Shown here one piece after another: positions 42,461 to 50,791 of a stretch of DNA of 64,000 nt. The DNA is taken from NCBI RefSeq assembly GCF_014650955.1, contig NZ_BMVY01000034.1, positions 29,274 through 93,273 on the forward strand, in the 5' to 3' direction. Position 1 is the first letter of the stretch. Each line of letters begins with the position of its first letter. The translations under genes and the position numbers were made by a program. The stretch comes from Streptomyces tauricus (GTDB taxonomy: Bacteria; Actinomycetota; Actinomycetes; Streptomycetales; Streptomycetaceae). Below the pieces are notes generated by a model. The model saw only the letters and a list, made by a program, of their open reading frames with translations. It ran no database searches and had not been told where the DNA came from.

Positions 42461-43284
42461 GCGCGCCCACCAGCCCCGCGACCGACGACGGGATGACGGA
42501 CGACGGGACGGTGGAGCGGACGGCCGCCCCGATGGTCGACGTCCGGGCCGTCCACAAGAGCTTCGGTTCGCTGGAGGTGCTCAAGGGCGTCGACCTGGAG
42601 GTGCGTACCGGCGAGGTCACCGTCATCCTCGGCCCCTCCGGCTCCGGCAAGTCCACCCTGCTGCGCACCATCAACCACCTGGAGAAGGTCGACCAGGGCT
42701 GGATCAGCGTGGACGGCTCCCTGGTCGGCTACCGGCGCTCCGGCGACAAGCTCTACGAGCTGCGCGAGCGCGAGATCCTCAAGCAGCGCACCCGGATCGG
42801 GTTCGTCTTCCAGAACTTCAACCTGTTCCCGCACCTCACCGTGCTGGACAACGTCGTCGAGGCCCCGGTCTCCGCGCTGAAGCGGCCCCGCAAGGACGTC
42901 ACCGAGGCGGCGCGCAGGCTGCTCGACCGGGTCGGGCTCGCCGACAAGGCCGACGCCTACCCGAAGCAGCTGTCCGGCGGGCAGCAGCAACGCGTGGCCA
43001 TCGCCCGCGCGCTCGCCCTGGAGCCCCGGCTGCTCCTCTTCGACGAGCCGACGTCCGCGCTCGACCCCGAGCTGGTCGGTGAGGTCCTCGACGTCATCAA
43101 GGTCCTGGCCCACCAGGGCACCACGATGATCGTCGTCACGCACGAGATCGGCTTCGCCCGTGAGGTCGCGGACACCGTCGTCTTCATGGACGACGGCCGC
43201 ATCGTCGAACAGGGCGCCCCCGGCGACGTACTCGACGCGCCGAAGCACGAGCGCACCCGCGCCTTTCTCTCCAAGGTCCTCTGA
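42457..43284 (+). CDS. Amino-acid-type ABC ATPase
   Basis: This 275-residue ATPase is of the GlnQ/HisP type with all motifs: Walker A GPSGSGKST, Q-loop VFQNFNLFPHLTV, signature LSGGQQQR, Walker B LLLFDEPTSALDP and the switch VTHEIGFAREVAD. About 25 acidic/Thr-rich residues precede the domain. ATGA overlap with permease 2 fixes the start. It powers the two-permease importer. Confidence 0.93.
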   Translation: MSAPTSPATDDGMTDDGTVERTAAPMVDVRAVHKSFGSLEVLKGVDLEVRTGEVTVILGPSGSGKSTLLRTINHLEKVDQGWISVDGSLVGYRRSGDKLYELREREILKQRTRIGFVFQNFNLFPHLTVLDNVVEAPVSALKRPRKDVTEAARRLLDRVGLADKADAYPKQLSGGQQQRVAIARALALEPRLLLFDEPTSALDPELVGEVLDVIKVLAHQGTTMIVVTHEIGFAREVADTVVFMDDGRIVEQGAPGDVLDAPKHERTRAFLSKVL

Positions 43285-43340
43285 ACCGTTCCTCTGAACC
43301 GGCTCTCTGAACCGTTTCTCGGATCCGGTTCTCCGAACCG
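43280..43340 (+). repeat. 13-base tandem repeat after the ATPase gene
   Basis: Four full units and one partial (TCTGAACCGTTCC, TCTGAACCGGCTC, TCTGAACCGTTTC, TCGGATCCGGTTC, TCCGAACCG) start inside the ATPase stop codon and fill half of the gap to the binding-protein gene. The GAACCG/CGGTTC pairs can fold into hairpins and might adjust the downstream transcript level. Confidence 0.85.
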
Positions 43341-43393
43341 ACCGCTGTCCCTTCGGTTCGTTTCAACCGCCTTTCCCACAGCAGGAGTTCACC

Positions 43394-44365
43394 GTGATAT
43401 CTCGACGCACCCTCGCCGTCTCCATCGCAGCCCTCGTCGTCGCCCCGCTGCTCAGCGCCTGCGGCGGTGACAGCGACGCGGCGACCGGGACCGGCTCGTC
43501 CGGCACCAAGAAGGTCGGCGACATCAACATCGGCCCCGACCAGAACCGGATCCGCGGCAAGAAGGTCGACGAGATCGCCGCGCTCGTCCCGGCGGCGATC
43601 CGCGAGCGCGGCACGCTGAAGCTCGGCCAGAGCGCCGACGCCTCGCCGCCACTCGGTTTCTACGCGACCGACGACAAGACGAGAATCGGCTCCGAGATCG
43701 ACCTCGCGACCCTGGTCGCCGACACCCTCGGCCTGAAGCTCGACAACGACGAGGTCTCCTGGGAGAACCTCTTCGTCGGCCTGGACAGCGGCAAGTTCGA
43801 CGCCGTCTTCTCGAACGTCACCGTCACCGAGGAGCGCAAGGAGAAGTACGACTTCGCCACCTACCGTCTCGACAACATCGCGTTCGAGGCGAAGAAGGGC
43901 AGCGGCTGGAAGGTCGACGGGCCCGAGGACGTGGCGGGCAGGACGATCGCGGTCTCCTCCGGGACCAACCAGGAGAAGATCCTCGTCGACTGGAGCAAGC
44001 AGAACGAGAAGGCCGGTCGCAAGGCCGTGACCATCAAGTACTTCCAGAAGGACACCGACTACTACCTCGCCCTCCAGTCGGGCCGCATCGACGCCTACCT
44101 CGGCCCGAGCCCGTCCGCCGCGTACCACGTGGCCAGCGCCGGGCAGTCGGAGATCGTCGGCACGCTCTCGGGCGCCGGGGACGACCTCCAGGGCAAGATC
44201 GCCGCGACCACGAAGAAGGGCAGCGGGCTCGTCGACGCGTACGCGGCGGCCGTCAACCACGTGATCGAGGACGGCAGTTACGCGAAGGTGCTCAAGCGCT
44301 GGGGCCTGTCGAGCGAGGCCGTCCCGAAGTCGGAGATCAACCCGCCCGGCCTGCCCAAGATCTGA
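43394..44365 (+). CDS. Amino-acid-type ABC substrate-binding lipoprotein (operon member)
   Basis: The 323-residue type II binding protein has a lipoprotein signal (LLSACGG, Cys near residue 23). Family core elements are GSEIDLATLVADTLGLKL, GLDSGKFDAVFSNVTVTEERKEKYDFATY and LALQSGRIDAYLGPSPSAAYH. GTG at 43394 follows CAGGAG. It differs clearly from the divergent binding protein at 37366, so the transporter may accept two ligand classes. Confidence 0.88.
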   Translation: MISRRTLAVSIAALVVAPLLSACGGDSDAATGTGSSGTKKVGDINIGPDQNRIRGKKVDEIAALVPAAIRERGTLKLGQSADASPPLGFYATDDKTRIGSEIDLATLVADTLGLKLDNDEVSWENLFVGLDSGKFDAVFSNVTVTEERKEKYDFATYRLDNIAFEAKKGSGWKVDGPEDVAGRTIAVSSGTNQEKILVDWSKQNEKAGRKAVTIKYFQKDTDYYLALQSGRIDAYLGPSPSAAYHVASAGQSEIVGTLSGAGDDLQGKIAATTKKGSGLVDAYAAAVNHVIEDGSYAKVLKRWGLSSEAVPKSEINPPGLPKI

Positions 44366-44474
44366 CCTCGGGCAGCCGGCCCCGATCGCGGCTGACTCAT
44401 CTCGTTCAGCTCACCGGTGATCCCGTGCCGCCGCGGCCACTCGCCGCGGCGGCGACCAGAAAGGTTCCCTTCCC

Positions 44475-45452
44475 ATGACGCCACCGAACGGCCGGGGGCT
44501 TCTGCACCTGGCCGCAGCCGTCGACCAGACGGCGGCCCCCGACGACGTGTCGGTCCACGTCGAACTGACGCGGCTCGCGGAGAGCGGCGGGTTCGACTTC
44601 GTGACCCTGGGCGACACGTTCGCGCGGCCGGGGTTCGACGCGCTCGCCGTGCTGGCGCGGGTCGCGCCCGCCACGACCCGCATCGGCCTGGTGCCGACCG
44701 TCACCACCACCCACACCGAGTCGTCCCGGATCCAGGCCGCCGTGGCGACCCTCGACTGGGTGAGCCGCGGCCGGGCGGGCTGGTGTATCGACGTGTCGAC
44801 CACCGAGGGCGAGGCCCGCCTCTTCGGTCGTCGGCACGCGGCGCCCGTCGACGCGCTGTGGCACGAGGCGGGCCAGGTCGCCGACGCGGCCGCCCGCCTG
44901 TGGGACAGCGCCGACGGTGCGCACCCGCACCCCGTCCACCACCCGGTACGGGTCGTCGACGCCACGGACCGGCACGCCCGTGCGACCGCGGCCCGGTACG
45001 CGGACGTGGCACTGGTCCAGGGCACGAACCCGGCCCAAGTGGGCGCGATACGGGCCGAGTTGCAGGCCGCCGCGCTCGCCCACGGCCGGGACCCGGACGA
45101 GCTGCGCGTCCTCGCCGCTCTCACCGTCGACCTCGGTGACGGCGAACGCGCGGCCGAGCCGGGCCACGGCGGGGGAGGCCCCCGGCAGACCGCGCAGGGC
45201 CCGCTGTACCGCGGCGGGCCCGTCGACCTCGCCGAACTGATCGCCGCCTGGCACGAGACCGGTGCCGCCGACGGCTTCCACCTCACCCCTGCCGAGCCCC
45301 GCCGGGACCTGGAACGCCTGGTCAACGGCACGGCCGCGCTGCTTCAGCACCGCGGGCTCCTCCGCACCTTCTACCCGGGCAGCACGCTCCGCGAGCACCT
45401 GGGGCTGGACCGGCCCGCCCACCGCTACGCCGTGACAGGGGGAACGTCATGA
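44475..45452 (+). CDS. Luciferase-like (LLM) flavin-dependent monooxygenase 1
   Basis: This 325-residue protein has a TIM-barrel luciferase fold: GGFDFVTLGDTFARPGFDALAVLARVAPATTRIGLVPTVTTTHTE, then STLDW-type and GRAGW segments. FMN or reduced flavin from a partner reductase would be used to oxidise a small organic substrate. It seems shorter and more divergent than monooxygenase 2 and may be a partner subunit. ATG at 44475 is preceded by AGAAAGG. The 3' end overlaps monooxygenase 2 as ATGA. Confidence 0.82.
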   Translation: MTPPNGRGLLHLAAAVDQTAAPDDVSVHVELTRLAESGGFDFVTLGDTFARPGFDALAVLARVAPATTRIGLVPTVTTTHTESSRIQAAVATLDWVSRGRAGWCIDVSTTEGEARLFGRRHAAPVDALWHEAGQVADAAARLWDSADGAHPHPVHHPVRVVDATDRHARATAARYADVALVQGTNPAQVGAIRAELQAAALAHGRDPDELRVLAALTVDLGDGERAAEPGHGGGGPRQTAQGPLYRGGPVDLAELIAAWHETGAADGFHLTPAEPRRDLERLVNGTAALLQHRGLLRTFYPGSTLREHLGLDRPAHRYAVTGGTS

Positions 45453-46426
45453 CCGTACGGACACAGGTGCACCTCGCCGCGTACCTTCCTGGGGGCGCCC
45501 ACGCCTCCGCCGGGGCCGACTTCGCGTCCTTCGAGCGTCTCGCGCGTACCGCCGAGCGCGGTCTGTTCGACTTCCTCCTCCTCACCGGGCAGCCGCGGCC
45601 GGCCGGGCACGGGGGACGGCCCGAGCCGGTCACCGTGCTGAACGCGCTCGTCGCCGGCACCGAGCGGATCGGGCTCGCCGCCACCGTCGACACGGCCTCC
45701 ACCGAGCCGTACGAACTCGCCCGCAGACTCGCCACGTTGGACCACCTCAGCGCGGGACGCGCCGCCTGGAACGTGGCGGCCTCCGCCGACCCGCTCACCC
45801 GGGCCGCCGAATTCGTGTACGTATCAAGGGAGTTGTGGGACTCCTGGACGCCGGACGGTGTCGTGCGCCCCTTCGCGTACCGCGGCCGGCACTTCGACAT
45901 CGCGGGCGAGTTCACCGTGCCGCGTTCCCCGCAGGGCCACCCCGTCGTCATCCGTCCCTCCGACGCCCCGCCGGAGGGGAGCGAGTTCGCCGCGTCCACC
46001 GCCGATGTGCTCCTCACGCGGTACGGGACCCCGGAGGCGGGCCGTGCGCGCTACGCCGAGATGAAGGGCCGCCTCGCCGCGTACGGCCGTGACCGTGCGG
46101 ACCTGAAGATCATCGCCGAGGCCACCGTCGTGCTCGGTGACACGGCCGCCGAGGCGCGGGAGAGAGCCACCGCGATCGGGGCGTCGGACGGCGGGCGGTC
46201 CTTCGTCGGCACCCCGGAGTCGGTCGCCGCCGAGATCGACGACTCCGTACGGACCGGCGCGGCCGACGGTTTCGTCCTCGTACCGCATCCGGCGCCGGGC
46301 GGCCTGGCGGAGTTCGTGGACCGGGTCGTGCCGCTGCTCCAGGAGCGTGGCGCGTTCCGGACGGAATACACCGGTACGACGCTGCGCTCACACCTCGGGT
46401 TGCCGGATCTCGTGTGGAAGGGCTGA
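45449..46426 (+). CDS. Luciferase-like (LLM) flavin-dependent monooxygenase 2, NtaA/SnaA-like
   Basis: The 325-residue protein follows the NtaA/SnaA/DszA pattern: FERLARTAERGLFDFLLL, IGLAATVDTASTEPYELARRLATLDHLSAGRAAWNVAASAD, and SFVGTPESVAAEIDDSVRTGAADGFVLVPHP near the C-terminus. The stretch normally present between about residues 170 and 240 is short, so it is compact for the family. It should act with reduced FMN. ATGA coupling to monooxygenase 1 indicates joint action. Confidence 0.88.
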   Translation: MTVRTQVHLAAYLPGGAHASAGADFASFERLARTAERGLFDFLLLTGQPRPAGHGGRPEPVTVLNALVAGTERIGLAATVDTASTEPYELARRLATLDHLSAGRAAWNVAASADPLTRAAEFVYVSRELWDSWTPDGVVRPFAYRGRHFDIAGEFTVPRSPQGHPVVIRPSDAPPEGSEFAASTADVLLTRYGTPEAGRARYAEMKGRLAAYGRDRADLKIIAEATVVLGDTAAEARERATAIGASDGGRSFVGTPESVAAEIDDSVRTGAADGFVLVPHPAPGGLAEFVDRVVPLLQERGAFRTEYTGTTLRSHLGLPDLVWKG

Positions 46427-46430
46427 TCAC

Positions 46431-47216
46431 ATGACGACGGACGCGGCCGAGGACTGGAAGCGCTGGCACGAGCAGCGCATCGAGGCGGTGTCCGCGCCCC
46501 ACGGCCCGCTCGCGCTCACCGGGACGCACTGGATCGAAGATCATCCGGAGGGGCGACTTCCGGACATGCCCGGCCGCTGGACCGTCGACGGGGACGCGGT
46601 GCTGCTGGCGGCCGGGGGATCCGACGGCATTCAGGTGGCCGGACGGCCCCTGTCCGGCCAGGTCAGACTGGTGGCCGACGCCGGTCCGGCGGCCGAGGCC
46701 CGGGTCGCGTACGGCGAGCGCCGGTTCGTCGTCCTCGTACGCGAGGGCGTCTGGGGTGTACGCGACTTCGACCCGGCCTCACCTGCGCGGCAGGCGTTCC
46801 GCGGCATCGAGGCCACCCCGTACGACCCGCGCTGGTCGGTGCCGGGGCGCTTCACGCCGTACGGGGAGCGGCGGACCGTGTGGGTGGGGAACGCCGACGG
46901 GCGTGAGCGGGGGCTCGGGCTCGGCGGTGAACTGGCCTTCACGCTGGCAGGACAGGAGTTGACGCTGCAGGTGACGGTCCAGGAGGACGGCTCGCTGTGG
47001 GCCGTCTTCGGCGATTCCACCAGCGGGCGCGGCAGTTACCGCTTCCGGTTCCTGCGCCCTGCGGCGCCCGACGCGCGGGGGCGCACGACGGTGGACTTCA
47101 ACCGGGCCCTGCTCCCGCCGTGCGCATTCGCGGACCACTTCATCTGCCCATTCCCGCCGCCGGGGAATACCCTGGGCGCGGAGATTGCGGCCGGAGAGCG
47201 CAATCTGCTCCGGTGA
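46431..47216 (+). CDS. DUF1684 protein
   Basis: The 261-residue soluble protein shows the DUF1684 ending FNRALLPPCAFADHFICPFPPP and IAAGERNL, plus an N-terminal WHEQRIEAVSAPHGPLALTG. Function is not established. ATG at 46431 lies four bases after the monooxygenase 2 stop, closing the operon. A hydrolytic or binding step on the oxidised product is possible, but only by position. Confidence 0.85.
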   Translation: MTTDAAEDWKRWHEQRIEAVSAPHGPLALTGTHWIEDHPEGRLPDMPGRWTVDGDAVLLAAGGSDGIQVAGRPLSGQVRLVADAGPAAEARVAYGERRFVVLVREGVWGVRDFDPASPARQAFRGIEATPYDPRWSVPGRFTPYGERRTVWVGNADGRERGLGLGGELAFTLAGQELTLQVTVQEDGSLWAVFGDSTSGRGSYRFRFLRPAAPDARGRTTVDFNRALLPPCAFADHFICPFPPPGNTLGAEIAAGERNLLR

Positions 47217-47467
47217 CACGCACCGCCCGATCCGCAGGTAACCCACATATCGGCGCAGCAGAGATCAACTCCCGTGGGAAGAACGTCTGTTGAACGCCGT
47301 ACGGCCGAAAGGCGCCCTTGCGTCCTTCGGGTGCGCGGCCAAATACTCCCCCCAGCGCCTTGTCAGGGGCACGGCGTATCCGGAATCCGGACACTCTGCC
47401 TCTGGCGTGCGCCTCACGGGCCCCGACCCCACGCGGGCCCCCGACTTCCCTTTGGAGGGAACGAACA

Positions 47468-48370
47468 GTGAGGACCAAGCGCACCACCCCCCGTAGCGGC
47501 ATAGCGAGACGGACCCGGCTGATCGCCGTGACCACCGGACTCGTGGCCGCGGCCGCGTTCACCGTCCCCGCGGCGAACGCGAGCGACGCATCGACGTTCA
47601 GCACGACCCAGCTGAAGAGCGCCAACTCCGCGGTGCTCAAGGCCGATGTGCCGGGTACCGCCTGGGCGACCGACGCCAAGACCGGCAAGGTCGTCGTCAC
47701 GGTCGACAGCACTGTCTCCAAGGCGGAGATCGCGAAGATCAAGCAGGCCGCGGGCTCCAACGCCGGCGCCCTGCAGATCAAGAGCACCCCGGGCAAGATC
47801 AACAAGCTGATCAAGGGTGGCGACGCCATCTACGCGACCAGCTGGCGTTGTTCTCTCGGCTTCAACGTCCGCAGTGGCAGCACGAACTACTTCGTGACCG
47901 CCGGCCACTGCACCGACGGTGCGGGCACCTGGTACTCCAACTCCGGTCGCACCACGGTCCTCGGGCCGACGGCCGGCTCCAGCTTCCCGACCAACGACTA
48001 CGGGCTGGTGCGCTACTCCAACACCACGATCGCCAAGGAAGGCACCGCCGGCAGCGTCGACATCACCAGCGCGGCCACCCCGAGCGTGGGCACCAACGTC
48101 ATCCGTACCGGTTCCACCACCGGTACGCGTACCGGACGGGTCACCGCCCTCAACGCGACCGTCAACTACGGTGGCGGCGACGTCGTCTACGGCATGATCC
48201 AGACCACGGTCTGCGCCGAGCCCGGCGACTCCGGCGGTCCGCTCTACGGCAGCAACGGTGTCGCCTACGGTCTGACCTCCGGCGGCAGCGGCAACTGCAC
48301 CTCCGGCGGCACCACGTTCTTCCAGCCGGTCACCGAGGCCCTGAGCGCCTACGGCGTCAGCGTCTTCTGA
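47468..48370 (+). CDS. Secreted serine protease, streptogrisin B-like
   Basis: This 300-residue precursor has a signal peptide (about 1-38), a prodomain of about 76 residues and a mature chymotrypsin-fold protease starting near IKGGDAIY. Catalytic residues are His147 (TAGHC), Asp177 (TNDYG) and Ser255 (GDSGGP), with cysteines placed for two disulphides (CSLGF...GHC; VCAEPGD...NCTSGG). The mature part strongly resembles Streptomyces griseus protease B as I remember it. GTG at 47468 follows GGAGGGA; the longer frame is rejected. Confidence 0.95.
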   Translation: MRTKRTTPRSGIARRTRLIAVTTGLVAAAAFTVPAANASDASTFSTTQLKSANSAVLKADVPGTAWATDAKTGKVVVTVDSTVSKAEIAKIKQAAGSNAGALQIKSTPGKINKLIKGGDAIYATSWRCSLGFNVRSGSTNYFVTAGHCTDGAGTWYSNSGRTTVLGPTAGSSFPTNDYGLVRYSNTTIAKEGTAGSVDITSAATPSVGTNVIRTGSTTGTRTGRVTALNATVNYGGGDVVYGMIQTTVCAEPGDSGGPLYGSNGVAYGLTSGGSGNCTSGGTTFFQPVTEALSAYGVSVF

Positions 48371-48421
48371 CCGGCACGCGCCCAGGAGAGACGCACAACG
48401 CCTGACCTGCAGCCAGCAGCA

Positions 48422-48461
48422 GACGAGCCCCCGCACACCGTTCGCGGTGCGGGGGCTCGTC
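48422..48461 (+). terminator. Hairpin terminator after the streptogrisin B-like gene
   Basis: A 15-bp stem, GACGAGCCCCCGCAC with GTGCGGGGGCTCGTC, encloses a 10-base loop. It lies 51 bases after the protease stop and before a convergent gene. Confidence 0.85.
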
Positions 48462-48513
48462 CTCGCGGCGGTGCCGGCACGCCTGCCGTGCCGGCCACGC
48501 GTACCGCGTCGGC

Positions 48514-49395
48514 TCAGCCGTCGCTCCTCGGTGTGGCGCACAGCCAGTCCAGTACGTCGGGCAGGGCCTCCAGCGCCGAGAAGTGGCCCCCCTTCGGGTC
48601 CAGGACGGGGCGGGCGCGCGGGATGTTCCGGGCCAGCCACTCGAAGTGGCCCACCGGGGAGAAGGTGTCCTCGGCGCCGTGCCACAGCAGCACGGGCCGG
48701 GTGATGCGCGCCGGGTCGAAGCCCCAGTGGCTCAGCAGTGCGAGATTGTCGTCGAGCCAGCCGTACGCCGACGTGCGCAGCGCCTCACGGTAGCCGCGCA
48801 ACAGCATGTCGCTCACGGCCGGGGCTGAGACGATCCGCCGGTCCGATTCGGTGAGGCCGTCCCGGATCGACGCGAGGAACTGCGCCGGGTCCGTCCGGAT
48901 CCCGGCGGCCCGCGAGGCGAGCCGTTCCGCGAAGTCCACGGGGTCGGTCAGCGCCCCGGTGTACTCCTCGACGTGGGACTCCGCCATCCCCTCGAACCAG
49001 TTCAGCCCCTCGCTGGAGGGTGGCGCGAGGCTCGCGAGCGCGGCGGCCCGCCGTACCCGGGTGGGCAGCAGCGCCGCACAGGCCAGCGCGTGCGGGGCGC
49101 CGCCCGACCGGCCGAGGACGGCGAACGGGCCGAGGTCGAGCGCGTCGGCCAGCGCCGCCACGTCCCGCGCCGCCTGCGCCACCCGGCGGCCGGGGCCACG
49201 GTCGGAATCCCCGTACCCGGGGCGGTCGTACGCGATGAACCGCACCTCGGGGCGCGCGTCGATCATGTCCTGCGGCACCACCCCGGTCCGGCAGCCCGGT
49301 GTGCCGTGCAGCAGCACCACCGGCGTGCCCTCCGGGTCGCCCCACTCCTGGAACGCCAGCCGCCGTCCGTCCCGCATCCGTATCCCGCTCGGCAC
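48514..49395 (-). CDS. Alpha/beta-hydrolase
   Basis: The 293-residue soluble hydrolase has the oxyanion-hole HGTPGCR, RPGYGDSD, a nucleophile elbow GRSGGAP (Ser near residue 99) and late Asp (HGAEDTFSP) and His (GGHFSALE) for the triad. The substrate is unknown; esterase or haloalkane-type chemistry is possible. GTG at 49395 has GGAGG six bases upstream; an ATG six codons in is the alternative. It is convergent with the protease and divergent from the SPFH gene. Confidence 0.88.
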   Translation of the reverse strand: MPSGIRMRDGRRLAFQEWGDPEGTPVVLLHGTPGCRTGVVPQDMIDARPEVRFIAYDRPGYGDSDRGPGRRVAQAARDVAALADALDLGPFAVLGRSGGAPHALACAALLPTRVRRAAALASLAPPSSEGLNWFEGMAESHVEEYTGALTDPVDFAERLASRAAGIRTDPAQFLASIRDGLTESDRRIVSAPAVSDMLLRGYREALRTSAYGWLDDNLALLSHWGFDPARITRPVLLWHGAEDTFSPVGHFEWLARNIPRARPVLDPKGGHFSALEALPDVLDWLCATPRSDG

Positions 49396-49485
49396 CTCTG
49401 TCCTCCGTCTCCCCTTCGTCCGCGCGCCGGAGTTACCGTCGAAGTACACACCTTTTGCGCCCGTTACGGACCCTGGGGGGTCGTC

Positions 49486-50505
49486 ATGGTCGAGGAGCTG
49501 GTGACGGCGGGAGTGGCACTCGCGTCCGTCGGAACGGTGTACGTGATGGCGGCGGCCCGAATCGTCAAACAATACGAGCGCGGAGTGGTGCTCCGGCTCG
49601 GAAAACTGCGATCCGGTGTACGCGGTCCGGGCTTCACCATGATCATGCCCTTCGTGGACCGGCTCCAGAAGGTCAATATGCAGATCGTGACGATGCCGGT
49701 GCCCGCGCAGGAGGGGATCACCCGGGACAACGTCACGGTCAGGGTGGACGCCGTCGTCTACTTCAAGGTGGTGTCCGCCGCCGACGCGGTCATCAAGGTC
49801 GAGGACTACCGGTTCGCGGTCTCGCAGATGGCGCAGACCTCGCTGCGTTCGATCATCGGCAAGAGCGAGCTGGACGATCTGCTCTCCAACCGCGAGAAGC
49901 TGAACCAGGGCCTGGAGCTGATGATCGACAGTCCCGCCGTGGAGTGGGGCGTCTCCATCGACCGGGTCGAGATCAAGGACGTGTCGTTGCCGGAGACGAT
50001 GAAGCGGTCCATGGCGCGCCAGGCGGAGGCCGACCGTGAGCGGCGGGCCCGCGTCATCAACGCGGACGCCGAACTGCAGGCCTCCAAGAAGCTGGCGGAG
50101 GCCGCCGGGGTGATGTCGGAGCAGCCCGCCGCGCTCCAGCTGCGGCTGCTGCAGACCGTGGTGGCGGTCGCGGCGGAGAAGAACTCCACGCTCGTGCTGC
50201 CCTTCCCGGTCGAGCTGCTGCGATTCCTGGAGCGGGCCCAGCCGCATCCGGCGCATGCGGCCCCTCCCGGGGTGGCCCATGTCCAGTCGCAGCAGGCGCC
50301 GGCTGAATCGCGGCAGGTCCCGGACGGGGTTGCGGACCAGGCTTCGGACCAGGTTCCGGATCGGGGTGGGGACCGGCCCCTGGAGCTGGCGGCGCAGGCG
50401 CAACAGCTGTTGACGCAGTGGCAGCAGTCGATGCAGGAGCAACTCCCGCCCGTCGAGGCACCGCTGGATCCGGACTTCCGAGGGTCGAAATCCGGACAGG
50501 ACTAG
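49486..50505 (+). CDS. SPFH/stomatin-like membrane protein
   Basis: This 339-residue protein has one N-terminal membrane segment (about 4-24). The SPFH domain follows (RIVKQYERGVVLRLGKLRSGVRGPGFTMIMPFVDRLQKVNMQ ... GVSIDRVEIKDVSLPETMKRSMARQAEADRERRARVINADAE), then a helical region and a Gln/Pro/Asp-rich tail. It should oligomerise into membrane microdomain scaffolds. ATG at 49486 is used; the frame is open upstream. No NfeD partner is adjacent. Confidence 0.92.
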   Translation: MVEELVTAGVALASVGTVYVMAAARIVKQYERGVVLRLGKLRSGVRGPGFTMIMPFVDRLQKVNMQIVTMPVPAQEGITRDNVTVRVDAVVYFKVVSAADAVIKVEDYRFAVSQMAQTSLRSIIGKSELDDLLSNREKLNQGLELMIDSPAVEWGVSIDRVEIKDVSLPETMKRSMARQAEADRERRARVINADAELQASKKLAEAAGVMSEQPAALQLRLLQTVVAVAAEKNSTLVLPFPVELLRFLERAQPHPAHAAPPGVAHVQSQQAPAESRQVPDGVADQASDQVPDRGGDRPLELAAQAQQLLTQWQQSMQEQLPPVEAPLDPDFRGSKSGQD

Positions 50506-50526
50506 ACCTCACAGAGGGGCGTTAGT

Positions 50527-50538
50527 TACTCGCTCGTA
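50527..50538 (+). promoter_or_regulatory. TACTCGCTCGTA element upstream of the second streptogrisin gene
   Basis: This 12-base sequence recurs exactly at 58315-58326 upstream of the secreted lipase gene. It is part of an imperfect inverted repeat and could be a shared operator. Confidence 0.4.
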
Positions 50539-50684
50539 GTGTTTGCAATGGGGATCGACATGATGTGACGGCGTTCTTGTCAACGCGCGTCAACCGTGCG
50601 GGGGCGTACGTCGGTTGTGGCACGCGCGTCCTGAAGTCGACCTTGTGTGCTCCGGTGGGGCCTCGGAATAGTGGGCGGTGTCCG

Positions 50685-50712
50685 TTGACATGGACGCGGC
50701 TTTTTTTATGAG
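50685..50712 (+). promoter_or_regulatory. Possible promoter of the second streptogrisin gene
   Basis: TTGACA (50685-50690), a 16-base spacer including a run of T, and TATGAG (50707-50712) lie about 80 bases before the TTG start. Confidence 0.4.
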
Positions 50713-50791
50713 TCGTCACCCTTGTCGCACACCTTTCGGCCGCGCCGGTCCCCACTACCGCCGCGTCCGACCCCCCACAGGAGGACACGAG

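Noticed and set aside
48973..49485. Plus-strand extension of the SPFH protein.
   Set aside because: It is antisense to the hydrolase; the SPFH protein starts with a normal membrane helix at 49486.
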